A stretch of DNA of 44,489 nt from Halalkalibacter hemicellulosilyticusJCM 9152. GTDB taxonomy: Bacteria; Bacillota; Bacilli; Bacillales; Bacillaceae_D. The stretch is from the NCBI RefSeq assembly GCF_000513115.1, contig NZ_BAUU01000033.1:1-44489 (forward strand). Direction: 5' to 3'. Shown here in pieces: positions 1 through 11,444 of the stretch (position 1 is its first letter; each line of letters starts with the position of its first letter). A program made the translations under genes and the position numbers. The notes beneath the pieces were generated by a model. That model searched no databases, had not been told where the DNA came from, and saw only the letters and a program-made list of their open reading frames with translations.

Positions 1-80
1 TCCTCACAACAATTGTCTCTTTTTCGCTTGGCTTTTGTTCAGTTTTCAAAGAGCTTTTTTCACATCGCTCTCAAGCGACT
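1..80 (-). other. rRNA operon leader (upstream of 16S) with boxA-like antitermination element
   Basis: Downstream of the promoter the minus strand reads AGCTCTTTGAAAACTGAAC (about 54-36), which matches the Bacillus rRNA leader boxA region. A short hairpin with TCGCT and AGCGA arms lies at 65-78. The 16S gene itself is not in the window. Because a strong promoter sits directly upstream, this is the 5' leader and not the 16S-23S spacer, which carries a similar motif. Confidence 0.75.
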
Positions 81-86
81 TTTAAT

Positions 87-115
87 AATATACCATGTTC
101 ATTTATACACGTCAA
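87..115 (-). promoter_or_regulatory. Sigma-A promoter of a leftward rRNA operon
   Basis: On the minus strand a -35 box TTGACG (positions 115-110) and a -10 box TATATT (92-87) are separated by exactly 17 bp. The DNA just upstream (about 116-150) is very A/T-rich and could serve as an UP element. Transcription would run leftward out of the window, away from the origin, into an rRNA-type leader. An rRNA operon next to gyrA is the known arrangement in Bacillus. Confidence 0.8.
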
Positions 116-268
116 ATCTTTTTTTAAAAAATTATAATCTATTTTCTTTCAACAAAGGCAAATAAAACCACATTGCTTCAACTCATTTAAATAGCCAATT
201 GAAGAGTTTAACCTTATTTGATTATTTCAGAGCACCAAATACTTCACTTTTTCCCCTTTAACATCCAA

Positions 269-1339
269 TCAATTATTATCAATTAATTCAGCAATAAACA
301 GAGAATGATTCTGTACTAGATTAATAATTTCACCTGATGGTAGTTTAACTAATGGTCTAGTAGGATGCTGTTCATCGAAGAAAATAATTTGCGCCTCTTC
401 TCCATTAGAAAGTCTAACGCGGTTTCCATAAGAAATATAATTAATACTTTGCATCAACGCTTGAGTGACGTTATAGTCAAATTTACCAAACTGCCCCATA
501 GAAATTTCTTCTAGCACTTGGAAAGGAGAACGTTTCCTTCGATAGTGACGTTCAGATGTCATAGCATGATACACATCAGCAACCGCTACAATTTGACCGA
601 AACGGTGAATTTTATCTTCTTTTATTCCTAATGGATAACCACTACCATCATTACGCTCATGATGCTGTAGCACAGCCAATGTTATTAAATCTGTTATTCC
701 AGTCTGTCCTTTAATCATATTATAACTATAGACAGGGTGCTTTTTTATTTCTTCATATTCTTGACTATTTAAGGATTCATCTTTGTGCAATAATCTCGGT
801 GTCATCTTCGCCATTCCAATATCAGCTAAAGTACCAGCTAAACCAATTTGCACACATTCCGCATGAGGATAATTTAACTTATACGCTAAATAATAGGAAA
901 GTATCCCAACATAAATACCATGATGATATAAATAATGGTCCTTCGTGCTATAGTGATGCAAATAAACTAATTTATAATGTTCCTTTTTTACTTGGTCCAA
1001 TAAAGGAAGCAGAACAGCTCTCACTTTGTATAACTCTACTTTTTGTCCTGCTTGCCATGTTTGAAACAAAGATTCATAGTTCTTTACAGCATTTAAATAC
1101 ATAGATACAAAATCAACTGACTCTTCATGCTTATGATCTTCTATTTTGTCGGGTAAAAATCGTTCACCGTTTGATTTTATTGATTTCACATGGATGGTCT
1201 CCACCATAAAGGCTTCTAGAACTGTAAGTAATTCAACGGTCAGGGTTGTATTTTCTTTCACCAATGGTAGCTTAGTTAACCCTTTCACATCTTTACTTGT
1301 AATACAACCTGGCTCTACTTGGCTTAATTTCACTTCCAT
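269..1339 (-). CDS. HD-GYP-like domain protein with degenerate metal site
   Basis: The 356-residue product has an uncharacterised N-terminal part (about 1-120) and a C-terminal HD-GYP-type domain (about 120-290). HD-GYP enzymes hydrolyse cyclic-di-GMP using metals bound by His/Asp residues. Retained here are His139/140, His201 in KKHP, the HHERNDGSGYP block (from 226) and Asp255 in AVAD. The signature HDxGK is replaced by ADIGM at 172-176, so the paired His and Lys are gone and classical catalysis is doubtful. I chose the ATG at 1339 because GGGGAGGG lies about 8 bases upstream; an in-frame ATG at 1357 would have that purine tract inside the coding region. No membrane segment is evident. The gene is co-directional with gyrA and sits between it and the rRNA operon. 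A degenerate regulatory role is inference. Confidence 0.8.
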   Translation of the reverse strand: MEVKLSQVEPGCITSKDVKGLTKLPLVKENTTLTVELLTVLEAFMVETIHVKSIKSNGERFLPDKIEDHKHEESVDFVSMYLNAVKNYESLFQTWQAGQKVELYKVRAVLLPLLDQVKKEHYKLVYLHHYSTKDHYLYHHGIYVGILSYYLAYKLNYPHAECVQIGLAGTLADIGMAKMTPRLLHKDESLNSQEYEEIKKHPVYSYNMIKGQTGITDLITLAVLQHHERNDGSGYPLGIKEDKIHRFGQIVAVADVYHAMTSERHYRRKRSPFQVLEEISMGQFGKFDYNVTQALMQSINYISYGNRVRLSNGEEAQIIFFDEQHPTRPLVKLPSGEIINLVQNHSLFIAELIDNN

Positions 1340-1434
1340 AACCCACACCCTCCCCATACAAACAGTATTCTAATGAAGAACTCCATCTCATTTAGTTACC
1401 AATAAATAGTGTGAAAAAAGCTTACTAACTGATG

Positions 1435-1476
1435 AGGGCATTGAAAAAGGTGAAAAGGAACCTTTTCCATTGCCCT
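1435..1476 (-). terminator. Hairpin downstream of gyrA, probable terminator
   Basis: AGGGCA (1435-1440) and TGCCCT (1471-1476) bracket a nearly complete 16-bp stem with one mismatch and one G-T pair. On the minus strand, the direction of gyrA, no clear T-run follows; on the plus strand TTTT follows. It resembles the second hairpin after jag (13345-13386). It is assigned to gyrA mainly by position. Confidence 0.5.
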
Positions 1477-1521
1477 TTTGATTGGCACAACCTTTATTGT
1501 CTGCCAATGAATACAAACGAA

Positions 1522-4011
1522 TTATGATTCGTCGTTTTCAATTTCATTTGAATCAATTTCATCTTCAATCGAATCGTCAGCATCCTCATCATCAATATTC
1601 ACACGCGCAACAGTCGCTACCTCTTCCCCTTCATTCACACGGATTAAAGTAACCCCTTGTGTGTTACGTCCTGTCACTGAGATGCCTTCTACATTCGTTC
1701 TAATAACAACACCACTTACCGTAATAATCATAACATCGTGATGATTAGAAACCACCTTTAGAGCAACAACGGAACCATTTTTCTCAGTAATATTACATGT
1801 TTTAATTCCTTTTCCTCCACGATTTTGGATACGGTATTCTTCAATCGGTGTTCTTTTTCCGTAGCCCTTTTCTGTTACGATAAGAACATCATGATCCTCT
1901 TCAACAATATCCATCCCTACAACACAATCATCGTCCCCAAGTGTAATCCCTTTTACACCTGCAGCAGTACGTCCCATTAAACGGACATCATTCTCTGGGA
2001 AACGAATCGACATTCCTTGTTTCGTCCCGATCATGATCTCACGACTACCGTTCGTCAATCGAACACCATGTAATTCATCGTGCTCTCGAAGAGTTATAGC
2101 AAAAAGTCCACCTTTACGGATGTTAGCAAAATGCGAAAGCTCTGTACGCTTAGTTACACCATGCTTTGTTGCAAAGAACAAGTATGCATCTTCAGTAAAC
2201 TCCTCAATCGGTATAACTGTACTAATCGACTCGCCTTGTTCAATTTGTAGCAAGTTAATAATTGGAATCCCTTTTGCTGTTCTTCCTAATTCAGGAATCT
2301 CATATCCCTTTAAACGATAGACCTTCCCTTTATTCGTGAAGAATAGAATGGTATGGTGGGAATTTGTCGTAAATAGATGCTGAACAAAATCATTATCATT
2401 CGTCCCCATCCCTTGAATTCCTTTTCCTCCACGTTTTTGGTTCCGATAAGTTGAAATAGGCATACGCTTAATATAGCCGTGATGCGAAATCGTAATGACG
2501 ACATTTTGACGTGGGATTAAATCTTCATCTTCGAGGTGATCCTCACTCATCGAAATAATCGTTCGACGACTATCGTTGTATTTTTCTTTAACTTCTAATA
2601 GCTCTTCACGAATGATTTCAAGTACTTTCTCCTCATCCGCTAAAATAGCCTTAAGCTCAGCAATTCTGGCAATTAACTCTTTATATTCATTTTCAATCTT
2701 GTCACGTTCTAAACCAGTAAGTCGTTGCAATCTCATATCTAGAATCGCTTGCGCTTGCTCATAGCTTAATTCAAAGCGTTCCATTAAACCATTTCGTGCT
2801 AATTCTGTTGTTTGAGAAGCACGAATTAATTCAATAACCTCATCAAGATGGTCTAACGCTATACGAAGACCTTCTAAAATGTGGGCGCGCGCTTCGGCTT
2901 TTTTCAATTCAAAAGCAGTTCTTCTTCTAATAACAACAATTTGGTGATCGAGGTAATGCTCTAAACACTCCTTCAAATTAAGGACCTTTGGTTGTCCTTG
3001 AACAAGTGCTAACAAATTAATTCCAAAGCTTGTTTGTAAAGCTGTTTGCTTAAATAGGTTGTTCAACAATACATTGGCATTCACATCTCGTCGCATTTCA
3101 ATGACAATACGCATACCAGTACGATCGGATTCGTCACGCAGATCCGTAATACCATCAATTTTTTTATCACGAACAAGCTCAGCAATCTTCTCAATTAATC
3201 GTGCTTTATTCACTTGATAAGGAATCTCTGTCACAATAATTCGTTGCTTCCCGTTGTGCTCTTCAATAGACGTTTGCGCACGTAATGTGATAGAACCCTT
3301 CCCTGTTTGGTAAGCTTTTCTAATTCCCGATCGCCCTAATATCTCTGCGCCTGTTGGAAAATCGGGACCAGGAATATGCTCCATTAAGTCCTCGATCGTT
3401 AACTCTCGATCACGTGAAAGAGCAAGTACACCATCGATCACTTCTCCTAATTGGTGAGGGGGGATATTCGTCGCCATCCCAACTGCAATTCCAGAAGCAC
3501 CGTTCACAAGTAAATTCGGAAAACGAGCAGGTAGAACGATAGGTTCTCGCTCTGAGCCATCATAGTTATCTTGATAATCAATCGTATCCTTATTAATATC
3601 TCGAACAAGTTCCATTGAAATCTTGGACATTTTTGCTTCCGTATAACGCATGGCAGCTGCTGAATCACCATCAACTGAACCAAAGTTCCCATGTCCATCA
3701 ACCAACATATAACGATAACTAAAATCTTGTGCCATCCGAACCATTGTTTCATATACAGCTGAATCACCATGAGGATGGTACTTACCAATAACTTCTCCAA
3801 CGATACGTGCTGATTTTTTGTATGCTTTGTCTGGAGTCATTCCAAGCTCATTCATCGCATATAGAATACGGCGATGAACCGGTTTTAACCCATCTCTTGC
3901 ATCAGGTAAGGCCCGACTCACAATAACACTCATCGCGTAATCCATAAACGACGATTTCATTTCCTGACTTATGTTACGTTCTTTAACTCTAGATTGATCT
4001 TGCTCAGCCAT
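1522..4011 (-). CDS. gyrA: DNA gyrase subunit A
   Basis: Breakage-reunion subunit of DNA gyrase, which introduces negative supercoils ahead of forks together with GyrB. The 829 residues show the catalytic Tyr123 in AAMRYTE. The quinolone region HGDSAVYE has Ser84 and Glu88, the usual sensitive-type residues by family knowledge. The GyrA-box is QKRGGKG, followed by a second, looser copy NRGGKG, and the C-terminal tail is highly acidic. The six-blade C-terminal wrapping domain is complete. A GGAGG lies at good spacing before the ATG. It follows gyrB after 24 bases, so the two are probably co-transcribed. Confidence 0.98.
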   Translation of the reverse strand: MAEQDQSRVKERNISQEMKSSFMDYAMSVIVSRALPDARDGLKPVHRRILYAMNELGMTPDKAYKKSARIVGEVIGKYHPHGDSAVYETMVRMAQDFSYRYMLVDGHGNFGSVDGDSAAAMRYTEAKMSKISMELVRDINKDTIDYQDNYDGSEREPIVLPARFPNLLVNGASGIAVGMATNIPPHQLGEVIDGVLALSRDRELTIEDLMEHIPGPDFPTGAEILGRSGIRKAYQTGKGSITLRAQTSIEEHNGKQRIIVTEIPYQVNKARLIEKIAELVRDKKIDGITDLRDESDRTGMRIVIEMRRDVNANVLLNNLFKQTALQTSFGINLLALVQGQPKVLNLKECLEHYLDHQIVVIRRRTAFELKKAEARAHILEGLRIALDHLDEVIELIRASQTTELARNGLMERFELSYEQAQAILDMRLQRLTGLERDKIENEYKELIARIAELKAILADEEKVLEIIREELLEVKEKYNDSRRTIISMSEDHLEDEDLIPRQNVVITISHHGYIKRMPISTYRNQKRGGKGIQGMGTNDNDFVQHLFTTNSHHTILFFTNKGKVYRLKGYEIPELGRTAKGIPIINLLQIEQGESISTVIPIEEFTEDAYLFFATKHGVTKRTELSHFANIRKGGLFAITLREHDELHGVRLTNGSREIMIGTKQGMSIRFPENDVRLMGRTAAGVKGITLGDDDCVVGMDIVEEDHDVLIVTEKGYGKRTPIEEYRIQNRGGKGIKTCNITEKNGSVVALKVVSNHHDVMIITVSGVVIRTNVEGISVTGRNTQGVTLIRVNEGEEVATVARVNIDDEDADDSIEDEIDSNEIENDES

Positions 4012-4035
4012 TAATTATAAACCTCCATCTTAAGC

Positions 4036-5973
<1,938 letters not shown>

Positions 5974-5991
5974 TCAAATTCGCTTTTTGTC

Positions 5992-6264
5992 TTACGAATC
6001 TATCTCTTCTTTATCTAATTGAATCTCCATATGTCCTTGTGCTCTTCGATTAAGAGTTAACGAAGAAACAGGTGAGTAGTAGATTTCTTTATTTGTTAAA
6101 ACAATTGACTTAATATAATCAGACGAAATAACTGTTGTCTGTTTCGACTTCTCCTCTTGCTTTAAGAAATCAGCTGTTATAGCTTGTTCCTTCGCATCAT
6201 GGTTCAATATTGCAATAATCTCTTTTGAACGAACCATAATATCTCCGCCTAAATGGATAAACAT
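5992..6264 (-). CDS. remB: Extracellular matrix/biofilm regulator RemB (DUF370)
   Basis: A 90-residue protein of the RemA/RemB family (formerly YaaB). The N-terminus MFIHLGGD and the core NKEIYYSPVSSLTLNRRAQ match Bacillus RemB. In B. subtilis this small protein contributes to activating biofilm matrix genes. The gene lies in its conserved place between recF and gyrB and starts four bases after the recF stop codon. Its Shine-Dalgarno sequence is the recF 3' end (GGCGGTGAAAGG). Coupled translation with recF is likely. Confidence 0.9.
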   Translation of the reverse strand: MFIHLGGDIMVRSKEIIAILNHDAKEQAITADFLKQEEKSKQTTVISSDYIKSIVLTNKEIYYSPVSSLTLNRRAQGHMEIQLDKEEIDS

Positions 6265-6268
6265 CCTT

Positions 6269-7384
6269 TCACCGCCTCTGATTTATCGTTCCTTCTACTA
6301 CATCATATACGACTGAATCTGATAATATTGCATGATCTATTCCATCAATGTTCGTTGTTGTGACAAATGTCTGAACCTTTTTGCGTATCGTTTGTAATAA
6401 ATGTGATTGTCTGTAATCATCTAATTCTGATAACACATCATCTAAGAGCAAAATAGGATATTCACCAATCTCTGCATAAATCAATTCAATTTCGGCTAAT
6501 TTAACAGCTAGAGCCGTTGTTCGCTGTTGTCCTTGCGAGCCAAACGTTTGAATGTTGCGTCCATTCACAAAAAAGCCGAGGTCATCTCGATGTGGCCCAA
6601 ACAGAGTAACCCCTCTACGTATTTCTTGTTCTTTTTTCTCTTTATACGTTGCATGAAATTCTTCTCTTAGTTTCGACAAATCCATAGTGTCTAATACGTT
6701 TGACGAAGGAAGGTAACGAATTTCTAATTGTTCTTTCCCTCTACTAATATCATGATGGATTGATTCTGCCCATTCTTGCAATTGCTTCACAAAAGCAAAT
6801 CGGCGATACGTCACCTCTGCAGCTAACACAATCAATTGCTCTGTCAGCACATCTAGCATTTCCTTCGAACCAGCTTGAGCTTGCAACGACTTTAACAAAT
6901 GATTACGTTGAACCAACACCTTATGGTAAAGAGCAAGATGATGAAGGTACACTTGACTAATTTGCCCTAGCTCCATGTCAAGAAATTTCCTTCTTACTTG
7001 AGGACTGCCTTTTACTAAGTTCAAATCTTCTGGGGCAAACATCACAACATTAGCTGCTCCAATGTATTCACTTAGCTTTTTTTGCTCTAAGCCGTTTACT
7101 TTGCCTTTTTTTCCTTTGTTCGACAAAATTAATTCTAAGCTCATCGGACCATTTCGCTTTTTAAAATGTCCTTCAATTCTTGCAAAATCCTCATCCCACG
7201 CTATCAATTCTTTATCCTTTGAAGTCCGATGGGATTTAGCTAGTGCTAATACATAGATCGCTTCTAATACATTTGTTTTCCCTTGAGCATTCTCACCAAT
7301 AAAAATAGTAATGGACGGATCAAAGTTCAATTCTACCCGTTGATAATTACGGTATTGACGAATAGTAAGGTCGGTTATTTCCAA
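6269..7384 (-). CDS. recF: DNA replication/repair protein RecF
   Basis: SMC-like ABC ATPase that helps load RecA at gapped DNA together with RecO and RecR. The 371 residues carry Walker A GENAQGKT (30-37), an ABC-type signature around [10 protein letters not shown], and Walker [13 protein letters not shown] followed by the D-loop. Length and order are typical of the family. It sits 12 bases downstream of rlbA in the conserved dnaA-dnaN-rlbA-recF-remB-gyrBA string. Confidence 0.96.
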   Translation of the reverse strand: MEITDLTIRQYRNYQRVELNFDPSITIFIGENAQGKTNVLEAIYVLALAKSHRTSKDKELIAWDEDFARIEGHFKKRNGPMSLELILSNKGKKGKVNGLEQKKLSEYIGAANVVMFAPEDLNLVKGSPQVRRKFLDMELGQISQVYLHHLALYHKVLVQRNHLLKSLQAQAGSKEMLDVLTEQLIVLAAEVTYRRFAFVKQLQEWAESIHHDISRGKEQLEIRYLPSSNVLDTMDLSKLREEFHATYKEKKEQEIRRGVTLFGPHRDDLGFFVNGRNIQTFGSQGQQRTTALAVKLAEIELIYAEIGEYPILLLDDVLSELDDYRQSHLLQTIRKKVQTFVTTTNIDGIDHAILSDSVVYDVVEGTINQRR

Positions 7385-7396
7385 AAGGGATTCCCC

Positions 7397-7612
7397 CTAA
7401 TTTGCAGTAATTTCAACTCGTGATCCATCCTCTAATAGAATTTCATCACCAGGAACAAGCTTCTTCCCCCGACGGTTTTCTTCTTCCCCATTTACATAGA
7501 CTGCATATTCTGATAAATACCATTTAGCCATACCGCCTGTATCAATGACCCCTATTTCCTTTAAGGCTTGTCCTAATGTTATGTAAGCTGTTGAAATGAC
7601 GATTTTTTCCAT
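7397..7612 (-). CDS. rlbA: S4-domain RNA-binding protein YaaA/RlbA
   Basis: A 71-residue single-domain protein of the YaaA family with an S4-type RNA-binding fold. The TLGQALKEIG and GGMAKWYLSEY segments and the basic ENRRGKKL turn are typical. In B. subtilis the gene between dnaN and recF (yaaA, renamed rlbA) is linked to ribosome large-subunit assembly; that role is known only from the family. It is closely linked to recF (12-base gap) but separated from dnaN by 184 bases holding an inverted repeat. Confidence 0.88.
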   Translation of the reverse strand: MEKIVISTAYITLGQALKEIGVIDTGGMAKWYLSEYAVYVNGEEENRRGKKLVPGDEILLEDGSRVEITAN

Positions 7613-7669
7613 ATGATCACAACTTTCTTTTCTAGATAGAGATTAGAAGCCCATCTTACTTTAGCAAAG

Positions 7670-7706
7670 CAAGACAGCAAATCATGTGAAGTGAAATGCT
7701 GTCTTG
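7670..7706. repeat. 10-bp perfect inverted repeat between dnaN and rlbA
   Basis: CAAGACAGCA (7670-7679) and TGCTGTCTTG (7697-7706) form a perfect stem with a 17-base loop. Neither orientation is followed by a convincing T-run, so it is either a weak terminator or processing hairpin after dnaN, or a protein site. Confidence 0.6.
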
Positions 7707-7796
7707 TACTAAACGTTACATTTATCTTTCTTACTATTGTACTAAACCTCGCTCAGATAGCCAAGTCATTTTATTAGCTTTGATGATGAACTCACT

Positions 7797-8939
7797 TTAA
7801 TACGTTCGAACCGGGGAAAATAAATGCAAATAATGATCTTCGTCAACGGGACGAATAACAAAAGGACTCATAGCTCCTGTAAATGTTATGAGAATATCTT
7901 CACTATCAATAACTTTTAATGCATCAATAATATTTTTCCCATTAAAGGATATTCTCATTTCTTCCCCTGTTATTTCAGTAGATTGTACACGTTCAACCAC
8001 TTTTCCAATTTCCGGTGAAATGGATGTAATTTCAATTTCATTATCTTCAATTGTTTTAAGAGTTACTACATTATTTTTCCCCTCTCTTGATAGCAAGAGA
8101 GCACGCTCAAGAGTATGCAGAAACGGTTTTGTTTTCAACGTGATCGACGTTTTTGATTGGTTAGGAATCATTCCTTTTGTAACAGGGTATTTCCCTTCAA
8201 GCAATCTAGAGAAAAAGAGCATATGCTTGATCTTAAATAGAATTTGACTCTCAGTCACGACAAATTCTATGTACTCATTGGAGTCGTCTATAATTTTATT
8301 TAATTCATTTAAGCTTCGACCAGGTATGACTATATTGGATAGTTGCAATGATTGGTCATTCATTTCTATCGTTGCCTTTCTTTGGGCTAACCTATGACTA
8401 TCTGTTGCAGTACAGAGTAGCACACCTTCTTCCAGTTCTAAGTTTACACCTGTCAACACCGGACGTGTTTCCTGAGTGGACACCGCGAAAACCGTTTGTC
8501 GAATAATGTTTTTAAACATATTTTGTGGCAGTTTAAAAACTTGGTCTTCTTGAATTTGAGGAAGCCTCGGATATTCTTCAGGGTCTAATCCATTTAAATT
8601 AAAAACAGAAGATGCTGAACGAATGGTTGCTGTTAATGGGTCTTGGACTTGAACTTCAACTTCGTCACCAGGTAATTTTTTGATAATTTCAGCGAAAAAT
8701 TTCGCTTGCAATACGATACTTCCTTGTTCTTCAATACGAACGATCTCAGTTCCTTCTTCTTCATTTGGGATAAAAGTTTCGATAGTAATATCTGAATCAC
8801 TTCCTGTTAAAGTGATTCCATCATGTTTAGCTACAATTTTAATTCCGGTTAAAATAGGCATGGTTGTTCTTGATGAAACAGCTTTTGCGACATGCTGTAC
8901 ATCATGAACAAAACGATCACGATTAATGAAAAAACGCAT
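7797..8939 (-). CDS. dnaN: DNA polymerase III beta subunit (sliding clamp)
   Basis: The 380-residue clamp encircles DNA as a dimer and tethers the replicative polymerases and other partners. All three clamp domains can be followed end to end, finishing with the conserved HLFSPVRTY. Length matches the family. AAGGAG lies at good spacing before the ATG. It is separated from dnaA by 164 bases that hold the origin unwinding region, the usual Bacillus arrangement. Confidence 0.97.
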   Translation of the reverse strand: MRFFINRDRFVHDVQHVAKAVSSRTTMPILTGIKIVAKHDGITLTGSDSDITIETFIPNEEEGTEIVRIEEQGSIVLQAKFFAEIIKKLPGDEVEVQVQDPLTATIRSASSVFNLNGLDPEEYPRLPQIQEDQVFKLPQNMFKNIIRQTVFAVSTQETRPVLTGVNLELEEGVLLCTATDSHRLAQRKATIEMNDQSLQLSNIVIPGRSLNELNKIIDDSNEYIEFVVTESQILFKIKHMLFFSRLLEGKYPVTKGMIPNQSKTSITLKTKPFLHTLERALLLSREGKNNVVTLKTIEDNEIEITSISPEIGKVVERVQSTEITGEEMRISFNGKNIIDALKVIDSEDILITFTGAMSPFVIRPVDEDHYLHLFSPVRTY

Positions 8940-8960
8940 AGTAAATAGACTCCTTATATA

Positions 8961-9093
8961 TATTAGTTTTTTTAAAAAAAGTAGAAGTAATAGTAATAGG
9001 CGCTGTTAGTTTGTGGATAAGTAGCAACTACATACGAAAAACTAGCTATCCACATGTGGGTAAAATGTTGATAGGCGGATTTTATTATACACA
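8961..9093. other. oriC: Origin unwinding region (oriC, dnaA-dnaN side): AT-rich stretch, DnaA-trios, DnaA boxes
   Basis: Read on the plus strand, an AT-only stretch (about 8961-8980) is followed by trinucleotides of the DnaA-trio type (TAG, AAG, TAA, TAG, TAA, TAG at 8982-8999). Next come a short GC-rich spacer and a perfect DnaA box TGTGGATAA (9012-9020). Further boxes are CTATCCACA (9046-9054, one mismatch), TGTGGGTAA (9055-9063, one mismatch) and TTATACACA (9085-9093, perfect). This order (unwinding element, trios, box) is the basal unwinding module described for B. subtilis. The polarity fits: the trios run from the box into the AT-rich DNA. Confidence 0.85.
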
Positions 9094-9103
9094 ATGTTAA
9101 CAG

Positions 9104-10462
9104 CTATGGATTTCTTAGTAGATCAATTAACTCTTGAATCTTTGTTTGTAGCTCTTGGTCTGAATCGAGCATTGTCGTAATTTTTTCATGAGCATGGATA
9201 ACTGTCGTATGATCACGTCCTCCAAATTCGCTTCCGATTTTAGGTAATGAAGAATCGGTTAATTCGCGTGAGAGGTACATCGCAATTTGACGAGGGAAAG
9301 CGACAGATTTTGTCCGTTTCTTTGCTTTGAAATCCTCTAACTTGACATTGTAATGCTCTCCTACTAATCGTTGGATATCGGTAATGGTCAATACTTTTGG
9401 CTTTGAATTTGGAATAATATCTTTCAATGCCTCTGCTGCTAAATCTGCATTCATATCTTGATTAATTAGGGAAGAATAGGCAACAACTCGGATAAGAGCT
9501 CCTTCTAATTCTCGAATATTTGTGTCAATTTGATTAGCAATATACAGCATGACTTCATTTGGGATATCAAGGTTTTCAGCCTTCGCCTTTTTCCGTAATA
9601 TCGCAATACGTGTTTCTAAGTCTGGTGGTGTAATATCTGTAATGAGCCCCCATTCAAACCGGGAGCGTAATCGATCTTCTAATGTCGGAATTTCCTTGGG
9701 TGGTCGATCACTCGAAATGACAATTTGCTTTGATTCCTCGTGTAGTGCATTAAAAGTATGGAAAAATTCCTCTTGTGTTTGTTCTTTTCCTGCTAGAAAT
9801 TGAATATCATCAATTAATAGAACGTCTACATTGCGATATTTATTACGAAAGTGAACAGCTTTATTATCTCGGATCGAATTAATAAATTCATTTGTAAATT
9901 TCTCTGAAGACAAATAGACAACTTTTGCGTTTGGATTGTGATCAATAACGTAATGCCCAATAGCATGCATTAAATGTGTTTTCCCTAAACCGACGCCTCC
10001 GTATATAAAAAGTGGATTATAAGCTTTAGCAGGCGCTTCTGCTACTGCTAATGACGCAGCATGGGCAAAACGATTGCCCGATCCAATAACGAATGTGTTA
10101 AACGAATACTTATCATTTAGCATCGTTTTTGTTGCAGCTGGGGATGAATCGTTTTCCTCAACCTTATTTGTCTTTTTAGCTATCGGTTCTGGGACGAACT
10201 CTTCATTTGAATCATGCTGCGGAATGACAAATTTCGGAGTAAGCCTTGTTCCAGTAATATCTTCAATCGTATCTGATGTAAGCTCAGCGTAATGATCTTC
10301 TAACCAATCGCGAGCAAATTCATTTGGTGCTGTAATGATAATCATTTCATCATGAATATCATTTGCTTTTGTTTGTTTCAACCAAGTTTCGAAGCTTGGC
10401 TTACTAACTTTTTTTTCGATCTCTGCAAGAGCTTTATCCCACAAATCATGAATATTCTCCAA
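9104..10462 (-). CDS. dnaA: Chromosomal replication initiator DnaA
   Basis: AAA+ initiator that binds DnaA boxes, opens the origin and loads helicase; it also represses its own promoter in Bacillus. The 452 residues comprise domain I (1-80), a short linker, the AAA+ domain with Walker [10 protein letters not shown] (155-163) and Walker B LLIDDIQF (about 215-222), and the C-terminal DNA-binding domain with signature [15 protein letters not shown]. The start codon is TTG at 10462, because GGAGAATATTC is preceded by TTG and not ATG. AGGAGGG lies seven bases upstream and the N-terminus ENIHDLW matches DnaA. A TTG start may lower expression; that is inference. Confidence 0.97.
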   Translation of the reverse strand: MENIHDLWDKALAEIEKKVSKPSFETWLKQTKANDIHDEMIIITAPNEFARDWLEDHYAELTSDTIEDITGTRLTPKFVIPQHDSNEEFVPEPIAKKTNKVEENDSSPAATKTMLNDKYSFNTFVIGSGNRFAHAASLAVAEAPAKAYNPLFIYGGVGLGKTHLMHAIGHYVIDHNPNAKVVYLSSEKFTNEFINSIRDNKAVHFRNKYRNVDVLLIDDIQFLAGKEQTQEEFFHTFNALHEESKQIVISSDRPPKEIPTLEDRLRSRFEWGLITDITPPDLETRIAILRKKAKAENLDIPNEVMLYIANQIDTNIRELEGALIRVVAYSSLINQDMNADLAAEALKDIIPNSKPKVLTITDIQRLVGEHYNVKLEDFKAKKRTKSVAFPRQIAMYLSRELTDSSLPKIGSEFGGRDHTTVIHAHEKITTMLDSDQELQTKIQELIDLLRNP

Positions 10463-10570
10463 AAACTTACCCTCCTAACTAAAAAATAATCAATTCAAGA
10501 GACAAAAAAATGTCGTGCAAAGCATAGATTAGGGGAATGAATAATTATGCATACACAACGATATTCACGG

Positions 10571-10599
10571 TTTATAATAATATAGTAGAAAAACGTTAA
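10571..10599 (-). promoter_or_regulatory. Probable dnaA promoter
   Basis: On the minus strand TTAACG (10599-10594) and TATAAA (10576-10571) are 17 bp apart, about 110 bases upstream of the dnaA start and next to the DnaA-box cluster, as expected for an autoregulated promoter. The -35 box is only 4/6. Confidence 0.5.
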
Positions 10600-10619
10600 A
10601 AGAAGGGTTCTGAACAACC

Positions 10620-10881
10620 TGTGGACAAGTAATATTGACAGTATAGAACAGATGTCCACAACATTACCCACAACCTGTGGATATATTAAAGTGGTTGTTG
10701 CATTATCCACGAGTGAAAACATAATAATCATAGCAAAAAAAAGACATAGGATCAATGGTTTGTTCAATCTATCCACAAATACCTGTATATAGTAGTGTGG
10801 TAATATCCACAACACTATATATGTGTATTTCTTGTTTGTAAGGATGGTGATAATAATGAAACTCATAAAAGATTATCCACA
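10620..10881. other. oriC: oriC DnaA-box cluster upstream of dnaA
   Basis: Within 262 bases I count eight sites close to TTATNCACA: 10620-10628 (reverse), 10652-10660 (two mismatches), 10664-10672, 10676-10684 (reverse), 10703-10711, 10769-10777, 10803-10811 and the perfect TTATCCACA at 10873-10881. Unless noted, each of the others has one mismatch. With the 8.96-9.09 kb module this makes a bipartite origin flanking dnaA, as in B. subtilis. The rest of the dnaA-rpmH gap (10882-11160) shows no gene or clear motif. Confidence 0.88.
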
Positions 10882-11168
10882 AGTGGGAAACGGTCGATGT
10901 AATAGAGTGATATTAAAAAAAGTGGAATATGTTGAAATAGATTTGAATTAGAGAGGTTGAAAGAATAAGGCTATTGAGATGGTAGAAGTTATTGAAGGAT
11001 AGTCAAACGAGGTGTAATGATAGGTTAGTGGTGAGGGAGAGGGTTAAAAGCGCTAATGAAGACAACGTAGTTCTGTGAAACTTATAAATGGAATCTGTTT
11101 GTTATTAGGAATTGAGTGTAAAAAGGTGATGCAGCTTAAAAGTAGTGAAGGGGGTTTAAATTATAACC

Positions 11169-11198
11169 TTGACAACACCCTGTTCCTTTCCTTATAAT
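11169..11198 (+). promoter_or_regulatory. Sigma-A promoter of rpmH-rnpA
   Basis: Consensus -35 TTGACA (11169-11174) and consensus -10 TATAAT (11193-11198), with an 18-bp spacer, lie about 50 bases upstream of the rpmH start. Both hexamers are perfect, which fits a highly expressed ribosomal protein gene. Confidence 0.88.
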
Positions 11199-11246
11199 TT
11201 ACAAGAATGTCTAAGGAATAGTTTAATCCTCAGGGAGGTGTAATAA

Positions 11247-11384
11247 ATGGGAAAACCAACGTTTCAACCTAATAATAGAAAGCGTAAGAAGGTACATGGA
11301 TTTCGTGCGCGTATGAGCACAAAGAACGGCCGTAAGGTACTAGCTCGTCGTCGTCGTAAAGGAAGAAAAGTATTATCTGCATAG
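11247..11384 (+). CDS. rpmH: 50S ribosomal protein L34
   Basis: A 45-residue, very basic protein reading [15 protein letters not shown] and ending [12 protein letters not shown], which is unmistakably bacterial L34. It carries one more residue than B. subtilis L34 because of an N-terminal GKP in place of KR. GGGAGGTG precedes the ATG. It is the first gene on the rightward side of the origin, in the universal rpmH-rnpA-yidC-jag-mnmE order. Confidence 0.97.
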   Translation: MGKPTFQPNNRKRKKVHGFRARMSTKNGRKVLARRRRKGRKVLSA

Positions 11385-11410
11385 GCCACTGTTGACAGTG
11401 GTCTTTTTCT
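11384..11410 (+). terminator. Terminator/attenuator between rpmH and rnpA
   Basis: GGCCACTG (11384-11391) pairs with CAGTGGTC (11396-11403) over a 4-base loop, followed by TTTTTCT. It begins at the last base of the rpmH stop codon, so it probably reduces read-through into rnpA and lets L34 be made in excess. Confidence 0.8.
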
Positions 11411-11444
11411 AAATAGTAAGAGCAAAATAAGGAGGACGTTCAAA

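Noticed and set aside
10495-10866. Minus-strand 123-residue frame across the origin
   Set aside because: It overlaps the DnaA-box cluster and the dnaA promoter; its composition reflects AT-rich origin DNA.
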